A stretch of 10,832 bases of DNA from Candidatus Jorgensenbacteria bacterium GWA1_54_12 (GCA_001779505.1 MFKH01000014.1:1-10832); one strand, 5' to 3'. Shown: positions 1 through 7,107, counted from the first letter of the stretch. Numbers and translations: made by a program. The notes: generated by a model not told the origin, from the sequence alone.

Positions 1-461
1 AGTTGATTTTTGCCCTCTTCGGAAATCTCTTGCGGAAACTTAGCCTTCCATCCCGCCTCATCGGCAGATTCAAACGCCCACATCACACTTCCCGGGTCGG
101 CCCACTTCCCGCCGTTGTCTTTTAATACTATCTTCACTTCCTGTATGGTGCGGTTTTTGTTGTCCGTCTCGCATGCCACGAGAACGGCAGCTCCTTCCGG
201 CCCATATGCCTCAATAACAATCCCTTCCTGGTCTCCTGCCTCCGCCGCGCGCAAAAGCGCGCGCTCAATGTTCTCCTTCGGCACATTTGCCTTGCGTGCT
301 TCATCAATTGTGCGCTTCAGGGTTGCATTCGCCTCCGGATTCGGATTCCCGCGTGCGGCAAGCGAAACTGCCCGGAGAAGCTTTGAAAAAACCTGCCCGC
401 GCTTCTGGTCAGTGGCTTCCTTCTTGCGCTTGATTTGGCTCCACTTGGAATGTCCGCTCAT
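1..461 (-). CDS. yebC: YebC/PmpR/TACO1 family protein, 3' end outside window
   Basis: The first 153 residues are visible; the family is usually about 240-250 residues, so roughly the last third is missing because the window ends. It begins MSGHSKW, the family hallmark (normally MAGHSKW), followed by the basic stretch IKRKKEATDQKRGQVFSK. The middle carries NPNPEANATLKRTIDEARKA, then NVPKENIERAL, YGPEGAAVLVACETDNKNRT and GSVMWAFE, all typical of YebC domains 1 and 2. Family members are described either as DNA-binding regulators or as factors relieving ribosome stalling; the sequence alone does not decide between these. The ATG lies 13 bp after the histidine kinase stop with no Shine-Dalgarno sequence, so it probably depends on transcription from upstream. 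In many bacteria yebC sits immediately before ruvC; here ruvC is upstream and three genes intervene. Confidence 0.95.
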   Translation of the reverse strand, partial: MSGHSKWSQIKRKKEATDQKRGQVFSKLLRAVSLAARGNPNPEANATLKRTIDEARKANVPKENIERALLRAAEAGDQEGIVIEAYGPEGAAVLVACETDNKNRTIQEVKIVLKDNGGKWADPGSVMWAFESADEAGWKAKFPQEISEEGKNQ

Positions 462-471
462 ACAAACGTAC

Positions 472-496
472 GGGTTATGGGTTATGGGTTATGGGT
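472..496. repeat. GGGTTAT heptamer tandem repeat (3 full copies plus GGGT)
   Basis: Three exact copies of GGGTTAT run from 472 to 492, followed by a partial unit. The array sits at the histidine kinase/yebC junction. Read on the minus strand it supplies the last codons and the TAA stop (475-477) of the kinase, so its tail PITHNP is encoded by repeat DNA. It has the same 7-bp period as two repeats elsewhere in this window. Confidence 0.85.
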
Positions 497-1749
497 AGCG
501 TCACATGAAACGCGCTCCCGCGGCCGGGAATTGACTCTGCCCAAATACGCCCCCGGTGCGCGGTCACAATGCTCTTCGTAATATACAGCCCTAAGCCCGC
601 TCCGTTCGGGTCAACGCGCTTCGCTCCCTCTGCACGATAGAATTTTTCAAAAAGGTGCTTTTGGTCCTCCTCCGATATACCCATCCCCGTATCACGCACG
701 ATGAGGTGCGCCATGCCGTCTTCTGCCCCAAGTTCAATCGTCACGGCACCATCTTTGGTGTTGTACTTCAGCGCGTTTTCAACTAATACCGTTATAACGG
801 TTCGAATGCGGTCGGCATTCGCCGAAACAATAAGTGACTCTTGTGGCTTGAAAGACATGGTTACGCCGTATCCTTGGGCGACGGGGCGCGCCTCGCGCAT
901 AACTTCTTCCACAATGCCGGCGAGGTCAACCGGCCGAGCTTCGCGCATGACTCCGCCCTCGGTAATCTGCGTCATGTCCAGCATGCTGTTTATGATTTTC
1001 AAGGCGCGGCCCGAAAGTTCGCTCCCTTGGTCCACAATATTCAAAAGTTCCGCGCGGTCGCCGAGCCCGGTGTGCAAACTCTCAAACGCCCATTGGATGC
1101 CCGTGAGAGGTGTGCGGAGTTCGTGCGCCGTTGTGGCGACAAATTCGGTACGCGACGCCTCTGCCTCTTCTGCGCCGGTCTCGTCTTGGATGATTTTCAG
1201 AAATCCGGAAACCACCCCTTCGTCATTCAGTATCCGGTCCGTTATGGTAAGAAAAACGCGCCGGGGGTCTTTTGTTTCAACCCGCACAATATGCGGCCAC
1301 CCTTCCTCCGAAATCTGCTCGGTGAGCGGCGCAAGAGACGGGTAAACGACTTGTGCAAGAAGTCCGTATGTGCGGTGCTCGGCAAGGGATGGCGTTATTT
1401 TCTTTCCTACAACATCGCGCCCGACGCCGAGAACGGCGCATGCCGCATCATTTATCTCCCGCACCTCAAAATCGGGCGCATAGATAAGAACCCCCTCCTT
1501 CATAGCGGCGATGACTCGTTCAAGGCGCACCGCAGAAACACCGCGCTCCCCAAGAAGACGGGTAAGGCGGATGCCGTTCCAAAAGGCAATGCCGCTTCCC
1601 GCAAGAAGAGTCACGGCACCCAAAACGATGACCCACAACGGCGCGAAAGCGCTTCCAATGGCGAGAAGTGTCGCACCAAGAACGGCTGTGCCGAGCACGG
1701 GAAATGCCTCCTTCCGGCTCCAGTATTTCAAAACATCCCGGTACCACAT
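475..1749 (-). CDS. Membrane-bound PAS-type sensor histidine kinase
   Basis: A 424-residue two-component sensor kinase. Residues about 15-33 and 36-58 form two hydrophobic membrane segments with almost no external loop, so it may sense the membrane or a cytoplasmic signal. Residues about 70-195 look like a PAS domain (GVLIYAPDFEVREIND). HisKA follows, with phospho-acceptor H209 in TTAHELRTPL. The HATPase domain shows N325 in the N box (VLVENALKYN), D353 in DTGMGI, and GAGLGLYI at 383-390, so all catalytic elements are intact. The heptapeptide MREARPV occurs twice (268-274 and 284-290). The ATG is preceded by AGGA overlapping the stop of the exonuclease gene 12 bp upstream, which supports this start and suggests cotranscription. 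No response regulator is adjacent, so the partner is unknown. Confidence 0.93.
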   Translation of the reverse strand: MWYRDVLKYWSRKEAFPVLGTAVLGATLLAIGSAFAPLWVIVLGAVTLLAGSGIAFWNGIRLTRLLGERGVSAVRLERVIAAMKEGVLIYAPDFEVREINDAACAVLGVGRDVVGKKITPSLAEHRTYGLLAQVVYPSLAPLTEQISEEGWPHIVRVETKDPRRVFLTITDRILNDEGVVSGFLKIIQDETGAEEAEASRTEFVATTAHELRTPLTGIQWAFESLHTGLGDRAELLNIVDQGSELSGRALKIINSMLDMTQITEGGVMREARPVDLAGIVEEVMREARPVAQGYGVTMSFKPQESLIVSANADRIRTVITVLVENALKYNTKDGAVTIELGAEDGMAHLIVRDTGMGISEEDQKHLFEKFYRAEGAKRVDPNGAGLGLYITKSIVTAHRGRIWAESIPGRGSAFHVTLPITHNP

Positions 1750-1761
1750 GACAACTAAATC

Positions 1762-2625
1762 CTACTCTGCAGGAAGTCGGCGCACAATACTCGTAAAGCC
1801 GCGCGCCTCAAAATAATGCCGCGCCGCCGCCCAGTCGGGGTGGAATCTCATTTCGGAAACGTTCGCGACAAGCGGTATGTCGCGGCTAATGGTGTTAAGT
1901 TTGCGCGACAGAAACGCATCTTCCCGTCCCGCCGTGAGCTTTTCGCGCTCCTTCTCCGCAAGGTCAAAGAGGTGTTCATAAACGCCCTCAAGAGTCCCAT
2001 ACGTTTTGATGAGGCGCTGTGCGCCCTTCGGTCCCACTCCGCGCACGCCCCTGATATTGTCCGATGCGTCGCCGGCAAATCCCTTGTAGTCGGGGAGCTC
2101 GCGCGGCTCGACGCCGTATTTTTCCCGCACGTCCGCCTCGCGGTATTCCTGCGTTTCGGAAACACCGCGCTTCAAGCCCAAAACGCGTATGCTCCGCGCA
2201 TCATCAACAAGCTGAAGGGCATCCATATCCCCCGTAAGAATGACGACTTCCGCGCCTTCCGAATGAAACCTCTCGGCTAAGGTTCCCAAAACGTCGTCTG
2301 CCTCAACGCCGGGCATCTCAACAACGGAAATGCCCATTGTGGTGCAGAGCACGCGCGCTTCCTTGAACTGTGCGATAAGGTCATTCGGCGCCTCAGGGCG
2401 CTGGGCTTTGTAATCGGTAAAAAGGTCCTCGCGGAATGTTTTTTCGGGCCTGTCAAAGGCGGCAACCACATAATCCGGTTTCATCGCACCCAAAATTTTG
2501 AGAAGCATGCCCGCAAGCCCGTAGAGCGCACCGGTCGGGCTCCCGTCGGGAGCGGTAAGGGGCGGCAGGGCGTGATACGTCCGGTGAATGAGAGCGTGTG
2601 CGTCAATGAGGAGTGCTTTCCTCAT
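1762..2625 (-). CDS. Stand-alone 5'-3' exonuclease / flap endonuclease (PolA N-terminal-like)
   Basis: 287 residues covering only the 5'-3' exonuclease domain of DNA polymerase I. The metal-binding acidic residues are visible: D8 (LLIDAHALIHR), D58 (AAFDRP), E108/D110/D111 (EADDVLG), D133/D135 (LTGDMDALQLV) and D186/D189 (GFAGDASDN). The helix-3-turn-helix DNA-binding element is GVRGVGPKGAQRLI at 193-206. The protein stops at the normal end of the domain, with no 3'-5' exonuclease or polymerase region and no downstream remnant, so it looks like a true single-domain protein rather than a truncated polA. The expected role is removing RNA primers and 5' flaps during lagging-strand maturation. 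Its ATG overlaps the PBP stop as ATGA, implying translational coupling. Confidence 0.93.
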   Translation of the reverse strand: MRKALLIDAHALIHRTYHALPPLTAPDGSPTGALYGLAGMLLKILGAMKPDYVVAAFDRPEKTFREDLFTDYKAQRPEAPNDLIAQFKEARVLCTTMGISVVEMPGVEADDVLGTLAERFHSEGAEVVILTGDMDALQLVDDARSIRVLGLKRGVSETQEYREADVREKYGVEPRELPDYKGFAGDASDNIRGVRGVGPKGAQRLIKTYGTLEGVYEHLFDLAEKEREKLTAGREDAFLSRKLNTISRDIPLVANVSEMRFHPDWAAARHYFEARGFTSIVRRLPAE

Positions 2626-5084
2626 TGATTACGGAAAATAATGATGGATGACGACTGTTTCTCTCCCTTCTTGTCCAGCACCTCAAGCTCAAGAACGTTC
2701 TGTGCTTCAAGCGGGCTTTCAAGAATGTGTACATAGCTCGCGGCTTCACTACTCAATGCCTGCTGGTGCACGAGCACACGGTTCAGATATAAGTTCGTCG
2801 TTCCAACACCGCTCGCGGCGCGCACGGTCGCGCGCACAATGAATGGTGATGAAACAAACGAGCCGTTATATGGATTGAGGAACTGTATTGAGATGTTCTG
2901 ATTTGCGGGCGCGGCTCCCTGCTCCGGCGTGCGGCGGTTATACGAACTCTCAAATCCGGGTATGTGAAGTTTTGCCCACTCCATAACCGACGTTTCCCAG
3001 TTATAGAACTGCGAGTCGGCGTACGGAGACGAAGGAAAGGGGCCTAGGGGATTATTCTTATCCACCCAGTAAAGGATTGAGTGCAGGTGTGGAAACACCT
3101 GATTGCCGATGGTTTCGGTGTATACCATCTGACCGTTCATCATCGGCTTTGCGGGAAGGGATGCGGGAGCGGGGCGCGGAAACGGGTCTGCCGCAATGCG
3201 CCCGGTTGCGAATGCTTCCTGAAGAAACGCGCTCCATATCGGCACTGCGGCAAGAATGCTTGAACCGCGGCTGTGCATCGCCTCGTTATCGTTGTTTCCG
3301 GCCCAAACGCCAATGGCAAGGTGCGGTGTGTACCCCATTGCCCACGCGTCGCGATAATCGTTCGTTGTTCCGGTCTTCAGCGCAACTTCGTAGCCCGGAA
3401 AGACGGTAAGCCCCAGGCTTGATTGAAAAAGTCCTGCGCGGAGCCCGACGTCCGACAAAATACGGTTTATGAGCCGTATGGGTTCGCGCGAATACGCAAC
3501 AGACGACGCTCCGGTGAAACGGTCAATGATATTCCCTTCACTATCCTCTACGCGGAGTATGAATGACTGTTTGTGGAGAGTTCCTTCATCCGCAAGCGTC
3601 GCATACGCGTTTACAAGATCAATAAGCCGCACCTCTCCCCCGCCCAGGACAAGCGAAAGCCCATAGCGCCACCCTTCGGTCAGAGTTGTAATACCCAAGC
3701 GATGGAGCGTGTCCAATACGTCCTCAAATCCCGCAAGGTAGAGCACCTTGACCGACGGAATGTTAATGGATTGGGCAAGCCCCTCCTCAAGCGTTACCGG
3801 GCCCCGAAATTGGGAGTCAAAGTTCTCCGGATTAAAACATTCCGGGTTCAAATCAGACTCGGGCGTCACAATGGCCGGGCAATCGGGACTTCCGGAAACG
3901 AATTCCGTCTCGGCGTCAAAAACAATGCTCTGCGGATGGAATCCTTTCTCAAAAGCGGTGAGGTATGCAAAAGGCTTCAAGGCACTGCCAGGCTGGCGGT
4001 ACCCTTGGGTCACGGCATTGAACTTTCCGTCAACTGTTTCGTCAAAATAACTCCGTGAACCGACGAGCGCAAGGATTTCGCCGGACGCAGGGTCTTGAGC
4101 AACAAGCGCCGCATTCTTCCCGCCGTAAAGTTCTTCGTTGCGCGCGGCGCCCTCCGCAACGACCCGTTCAGCAATCTCCTGAAGCTCCATATCCAATGTC
4201 GTTACAACCTTGAGGCCTCCCCGAAGCGCCATGTTCTCCCCGTAGCGGTCTATGAGAAATTGCTTCACGGCAAGGGAAAAGTGTGGTGCCTGTATGCTCC
4301 CCAAAGACGGCTCATCTTCAAACTGGATTTCTTGGGCTTTTGCCGCCTCATATTCCTCGTTTGAAATGAACTCGAAGTCCCTCATCCGTTCAAGAACGTA
4401 ATCCTTGCGCTTCAAAAGTTCATCACGGTGGTCTCCCCACGGAGAATAAAAGCTTGGCCGGTTAAGAATTGCGGCAAGCGTCGCCGCCTCGGCGACGGTA
4501 ACGTCTTTAACCGATTTGCCGAAATACAGCCGGCTTGCCGCCTCCACTCCGTATACATTTGAGCCGTAAGGAATCTGATTCAGGTATGCGCCAAGAATTT
4601 CATCCTTCTCATACTGCCGCTCAAGCTTAATGGCAAGCGCAAGCTCTTTAATTTTGCGCGTGATGGTGCGCTCAGGCGTAAGAAACACGTTCTTTACAAG
4701 CTGTTGGGTAATCGTGGACCCTCCCTGGGCGGCGCGCCCTTCGCGGATATTTACGAGGATTGCGCGCGCGATTCCACGCCAGTCAAACGCTGGCTGGTGA
4801 TAGAAGTCGCTGTCTTCGGCGGTAATCGTCGCATTCTTTACAATGTCCGGTATGTCTTGAAACGCGACAACCGTCCGCTTTTCCTCATCAAACAATTCAT
4901 ACAAGAGAGCCTCTCCAGTTCGGTCGTAAATTTTTGTGGACTGACTCACCTTGCGCGCACTGAACTCTTCAAGCGGCGGCAGGTTTTTCAAAAGCACAAG
5001 CGTGTATACGGCAACGCCGCTCGTGCCGAGAAGCATAAAAAAAACAAAGAGCGCGAGGATAAATTTCTTTAAATCGCGGGACAT
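2622..5084 (-). CDS. Class A penicillin-binding protein (glycosyltransferase/transpeptidase)
   Basis: 820 residues, the bifunctional peptidoglycan synthase layout. Membrane anchor at about 8-31. GT51 domain at about 55-235, with catalytic glutamates E90 (TAEDSDFYHQ) and E147 (RKIKELALA) and the motif GGSTITQQLVKN at 121-132. Transpeptidase domain at about 320-640, with S367xxK370 (PGSALK), S439-I-N441 and K570-T-G (KTGTTND). A C-terminal beta-rich extension at about 731-818 (ISIQFLNPYNGSF) resembles the Ig-like domain found on some PBP1C-type proteins. In GT motif 1 (EDxxFxxHxG) the His and Gly are Gln97 and Ala99, and motif 4 has ILGAYLN where ILExYLN is usual. Two cysteines (402, 416) lie in an insert before the SxN motif. 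No good Shine-Dalgarno precedes the ATG; the next in-frame Met lies inside the anchor, so this start is preferred. Confidence 0.96.
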   Translation of the reverse strand: MSRDLKKFILALFVFFMLLGTSGVAVYTLVLLKNLPPLEEFSARKVSQSTKIYDRTGEALLYELFDEEKRTVVAFQDIPDIVKNATITAEDSDFYHQPAFDWRGIARAILVNIREGRAAQGGSTITQQLVKNVFLTPERTITRKIKELALAIKLERQYEKDEILGAYLNQIPYGSNVYGVEAASRLYFGKSVKDVTVAEAATLAAILNRPSFYSPWGDHRDELLKRKDYVLERMRDFEFISNEEYEAAKAQEIQFEDEPSLGSIQAPHFSLAVKQFLIDRYGENMALRGGLKVVTTLDMELQEIAERVVAEGAARNEELYGGKNAALVAQDPASGEILALVGSRSYFDETVDGKFNAVTQGYRQPGSALKPFAYLTAFEKGFHPQSIVFDAETEFVSGSPDCPAIVTPESDLNPECFNPENFDSQFRGPVTLEEGLAQSINIPSVKVLYLAGFEDVLDTLHRLGITTLTEGWRYGLSLVLGGGEVRLIDLVNAYATLADEGTLHKQSFILRVEDSEGNIIDRFTGASSVAYSREPIRLINRILSDVGLRAGLFQSSLGLTVFPGYEVALKTGTTNDYRDAWAMGYTPHLAIGVWAGNNDNEAMHSRGSSILAAVPIWSAFLQEAFATGRIAADPFPRPAPASLPAKPMMNGQMVYTETIGNQVFPHLHSILYWVDKNNPLGPFPSSPYADSQFYNWETSVMEWAKLHIPGFESSYNRRTPEQGAAPANQNISIQFLNPYNGSFVSSPFIVRATVRAASGVGTTNLYLNRVLVHQQALSSEAASYVHILESPLEAQNVLELEVLDKKGEKQSSSIIIFRNQ

Positions 5085-5090
5085 GCCTGA

Positions 5091-5111
5091 TTACAAATTG
5101 CCAGTTACCAA
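5091..5111. repeat. Degenerate heptamer repeat TTACAAA-TTGCCAG-TTACCAA
   Basis: Three adjacent 7-bp units of the TTACCAR type lie just upstream of the PBP start. The same unit family occurs at 5857-5877. If the proposed PBP promoter is right, these units make up most of its transcribed leader. Confidence 0.6.
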
Positions 5112-5114
5112 TCC

Positions 5115-5123
5115 AGTGTATCA
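5115..5123 (-). promoter_or_regulatory. Possible extended -10 promoter for the PBP gene
   Basis: The minus strand reads TGATACACT, fitting an extended -10 (TG-n-TACACT). It lies between the hairpin at 5137-5166 and the PBP ATG at 5084, giving a leader of about 25 nt. I see no convincing -35. A promoter here is expected if the hairpin ends the upstream transcript. Confidence 0.35.
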
Positions 5124-5136
5124 CAGCTTGATTCGT

Positions 5137-5166
5137 AAAGGAGCCCCGCCGCGGCGGGGCTCCTTT
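5137..5166 (-). terminator. GC-rich hairpin terminator after the ruvC/acidic ORF unit
   Basis: Perfect inverted repeat: AAAGGAGCCCCGCC (5137-5150) pairs with GGCGGGGCTCCTTT (5153-5166), realistically a 12-bp stem with a 6-nt loop. It lies 12 bp past the stop of the acidic ORF. On the minus strand the T tract is short (TTT then ACG); on the plus strand it is TTTTT, but no plus-strand gene precedes it. I assign it to the minus strand by position. It separates the dnaA-dnaN-ruvC block from the PBP block. Confidence 0.7.
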
Positions 5167-5178
5167 TTCTGCGTCTCA

Positions 5179-5313
5179 CTACTCCTCTTCTGTGTCCTCT
5201 TCTATCATCCCATCCTCTTCCTCCTCTTCGTCTCCGGCCTCTTCTTCCTCCTCTTCTTCTTCTTCCTCTTCTTCTTCCTGCATAACGAGTGTCTTTTCTT
5301 CTGTGGTTGCCAT
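5179..5313 (-). CDS. Small highly acidic poly-glutamate protein, 44 residues
   Basis: An ATG-to-TAG ORF starting MATTEEKTLVMQ, then 13 consecutive Glu, then AGD, five Glu, DGMI and EEDTEEE. 25 of 44 residues are Glu and three are Asp, against one Lys, giving an extremely negative charge. It begins 24 bp after the ruvC stop and ends just before a strong hairpin, in the position expected of the last gene of an operon. Two stops (TAG, then TGA) follow in succession. No Shine-Dalgarno is visible. The glutamates use mixed GAA and GAG codons, so the tract is not a simple triplet expansion. I recognise no family. It could be a nucleic-acid mimic or an unstructured chaperone-like peptide, or the purine-rich tract could be non-coding; the operon position favours a gene. 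Confidence 0.55.
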   Translation of the reverse strand: MATTEEKTLVMQEEEEEEEEEEEEEAGDEEEEEDGMIEEDTEEE

Positions 5314-5337
5314 AGGCGTGTTTTGTCTAAAAATATG

Positions 5338-5841
5338 TCATGGCGACCTTTTACTGCTGGTATATTGGGGGTGAGTATAGTGTAAGGCCCCGGCGATTGC
5401 AAGAGCCAGGGCATCGGTCGCATCATCCACAAGCGATTCCTCCGGAGGGGGCATTTGGAGGGTGTACCAGACCATCTTCGCCACGGCTTGTTTTGAGGCG
5501 TTGCCGCTCCCCGCAACCGCCGCCTTGACCGAGGAAGGGGCAAGCTCAATAAGCGGAAGTCCGCACCTTACAAGGGTCGCGATGAGCGCGCCCCTCCCTT
5601 CAGCTACCTGCATTGCCGTCTTCTTGTTCTTTGCAAAGATAAGGGTCTCAATAATCGCCATGTCCGGCCTGAACTGTCGGACAAGCTTTTTGAGCGATGG
5701 CTCGATTTGGCTTAGCCGCTCGTGAAGGTTCCCCGAAACATCCAATATCCCGCCAGCACGATACCGAAAAGACGCCCCCTCCCGCGCCACAACGCCGTAG
5801 CCGATTCTTATCGTCCCCGGATCAAGCCCTAAGAAAATCAT
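5338..5841 (-). CDS. ruvC: Crossover junction endodeoxyribonuclease RuvC
   Basis: 167 residues, normal for RuvC (about 160-175). It resolves Holliday junctions by paired symmetrical nicks, normally with RuvAB, neither of which is in this window. The four catalytic acids are identifiable: D7 (MIFLGLDPGT), E65 (AIIETLIFAKN), and D140 and D143 (DDATDALALAIAGA). The region FAKNKKTAMQVAEGRGA matches the family dimer/DNA-binding segment. The ATG is preceded by a weak GGAA about 8 bp upstream. A 39-bp gap containing heptamer repeats separates it from dnaN, and the spacing suggests cotranscription from dnaA or dnaN. Confidence 0.96.
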   Translation of the reverse strand: MIFLGLDPGTIRIGYGVVAREGASFRYRAGGILDVSGNLHERLSQIEPSLKKLVRQFRPDMAIIETLIFAKNKKTAMQVAEGRGALIATLVRCGLPLIELAPSSVKAAVAGSGNASKQAVAKMVWYTLQMPPPEESLVDDATDALALAIAGALHYTHPQYTSSKRSP

Positions 5842-5856
5842 AAATCAATTCCCTAA

Positions 5857-5877
5857 TTACCAGTTACCGATTACCAG
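5857..5877. repeat. Heptamer tandem repeat TTACCAG-TTACCGA-TTACCAG
   Basis: Three adjacent 7-bp units fill most of the 39-bp gap between dnaN and ruvC. The units match the TTACCAR type seen at 5091-5111. Confidence 0.75.
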
Positions 5878-5880
5878 TCC

Positions 5881-6999
5881 TTACTCTCTTATCGGCATCA
5901 CCACGTAAACCATATCTTCCTCATCCTTGCCGCGTATGACGACCGGCTTGTGCGGGCCGCTTGCCCCGAGAACAACCTCCGGCTTTTCATACAAACTCAC
6001 GCCGTCAAGGAGATATTTCCAGTTGAAAAGTATGGTAGTTTCCTTTTTCGCTCCGTGCGAGCGCGCGGGCAGGCGGTATACATTTTCCCCCACACTGCTT
6101 TCGCGTGATGATATCTCGAGCAGTTTTCCTTCCTCATCAAGAGACACAGAAACGTCGTTCGCGCGCCCGGAAAAGACCCGCGCAACTTTCAGGGCGTTCT
6201 CAAGTTCCTCGCGGCGCACCTGCACTTCCTGCTCTGTTTCTTTGGGAATAATGTCGCGGTAGCTCGGAAATGTCCCGTCAATAAGGCGTGAAACGAGTGT
6301 TGTTGCTGCGGATTCAAAAATAATCTGATTTGCATCAAGAAAGAGTTGTATGTTTTCTTCGTCAGCAAAGCTCCGAATGAAAATGCCAACGGCTCGAAGC
6401 GGGACGATAAAAGATACACCCTGCTGGAATCCCGACTGAAACGCATCGCGCCGTGCCCTTGCTTCCACAAGACGAAAACTGTCCGTCCCTGCACACACAA
6501 TGCCTTCGTCGCCGAAAGAGGTATAAATTCCGTTGATTTCCGGCCGTATCTCGGAATACTGCGTCGCGACAAGCGATTTCGTAAAAAGCCGCTTCAGGAT
6601 GCGCGCGACAAACGTTGCCGATTCATTTCGGTTTTGAACCGGCGGAATGAGCGGAAACTCATCAACTTTCTCCAGAGAAACGGATGCCTCGTAGTTATCG
6701 GCCTGCATGGAGAGTTTGCGGTCTGCCGCTGTCAGTTGTATTTTTTCGGTTGTCAGGTTCTTCAGGATATCCCGAAGAACATGAAGTGAAACGGCGGCGG
6801 TCCCTTCCTGTACAACCTTCCCCGAGCAGGTGTGTACGATTGCCGTCTCCAAGTTCGTTGTTGCAAGTGTGATGGCATTTCCTTTCCCCGCTTCAATTTT
6901 CACCGTTCCCAAAATAGGGAGACGCTCTCCTTCTCCGACGCTTCGTTCCACGACGCCAAGCCCCTTCAACAAGTTCTCTCTTAATACAGTTAATTTCAT
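5881..6999 (-). CDS. dnaN: DNA polymerase III sliding clamp (beta subunit)
   Basis: 372 residues, the usual length for a bacterial beta clamp made of three similar domains that dimerise into a ring around DNA and tether the replicative polymerase. It begins MKLTVLRENLLKGLGVVERSV and has the typical segments LPILGTVKIEA, TNLETAIV, DEFPLIPP, GTDSFRLVEA, IDGTFPSYRDIIP and the C-terminal YVVMPIRE, the part of the clamp that takes part in binding partner peptides. The position directly after dnaA is the classic arrangement. The ATG has no Shine-Dalgarno; the 25 or so nt before it on the mRNA contain no G at all, so the site is probably unstructured. It may have its own promoter in the 108-bp gap, but I could not identify one convincingly. 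Confidence 0.97.
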   Translation of the reverse strand: MKLTVLRENLLKGLGVVERSVGEGERLPILGTVKIEAGKGNAITLATTNLETAIVHTCSGKVVQEGTAAVSLHVLRDILKNLTTEKIQLTAADRKLSMQADNYEASVSLEKVDEFPLIPPVQNRNESATFVARILKRLFTKSLVATQYSEIRPEINGIYTSFGDEGIVCAGTDSFRLVEARARRDAFQSGFQQGVSFIVPLRAVGIFIRSFADEENIQLFLDANQIIFESAATTLVSRLIDGTFPSYRDIIPKETEQEVQVRREELENALKVARVFSGRANDVSVSLDEEGKLLEISSRESSVGENVYRLPARSHGAKKETTILFNWKYLLDGVSLYEKPEVVLGASGPHKPVVIRGKDEEDMVYVVMPIRE

Positions 7000-7107
7000 A
7001 GTAGTAGTTGTAGGTGTTGTTGATTAATCACTGCCAGCTCTTTATTGCGCAATTAGAAAGCATTATTCCGCTTATCTTCATGTGCATGACGTGTGCAAAA
7101 GAGTTCA
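7000..7107 (-). other. dnaA-dnaN intergenic region with two palindromes
   Basis: 108 bp. It holds two perfect 10-bp palindromes, TGATTAATCA (7021-7030) and ATTGCGCAAT (7044-7053), with centres 23 bp apart. TGTGCA is repeated at 7081 and 7092. The TGTGCA sites are only 7/9 matches to a DnaA box. No convincing -35/-10 pair was found. Confidence 0.55.

Noticed and set aside
472..496. GGGTTAT array as a real telomere or CRISPR
   Set aside because: Only three units in a gene junction, with no spacers and no chromosome end; a short tandem repeat explains it.
841..1758. 305-residue plus-strand ORF opposite the kinase
   Set aside because: It is antisense to a fully convincing histidine kinase, and its sequence is Arg/Pro-rich shadow translation with no family features.
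5137..5166. Hairpin as a plus-strand terminator
   Set aside because: The T tract is better in that direction, but no plus-strand gene lies upstream of it, so the minus-strand assignment is kept.
5192..5374. Plus-strand poly-serine ORF
   Set aside because: It is the reverse-strand reading of the poly-glutamate tract, and it runs across the hairpin-facing end and into ruvC. The minus-strand frame has better boundaries.
7081..7100. TGTGCATGA and TGTGCAAAA as DnaA boxes
   Set aside because: Each matches the consensus at only 7 of 9 positions, and both lack the central GGATAA, so they are too weak to call.
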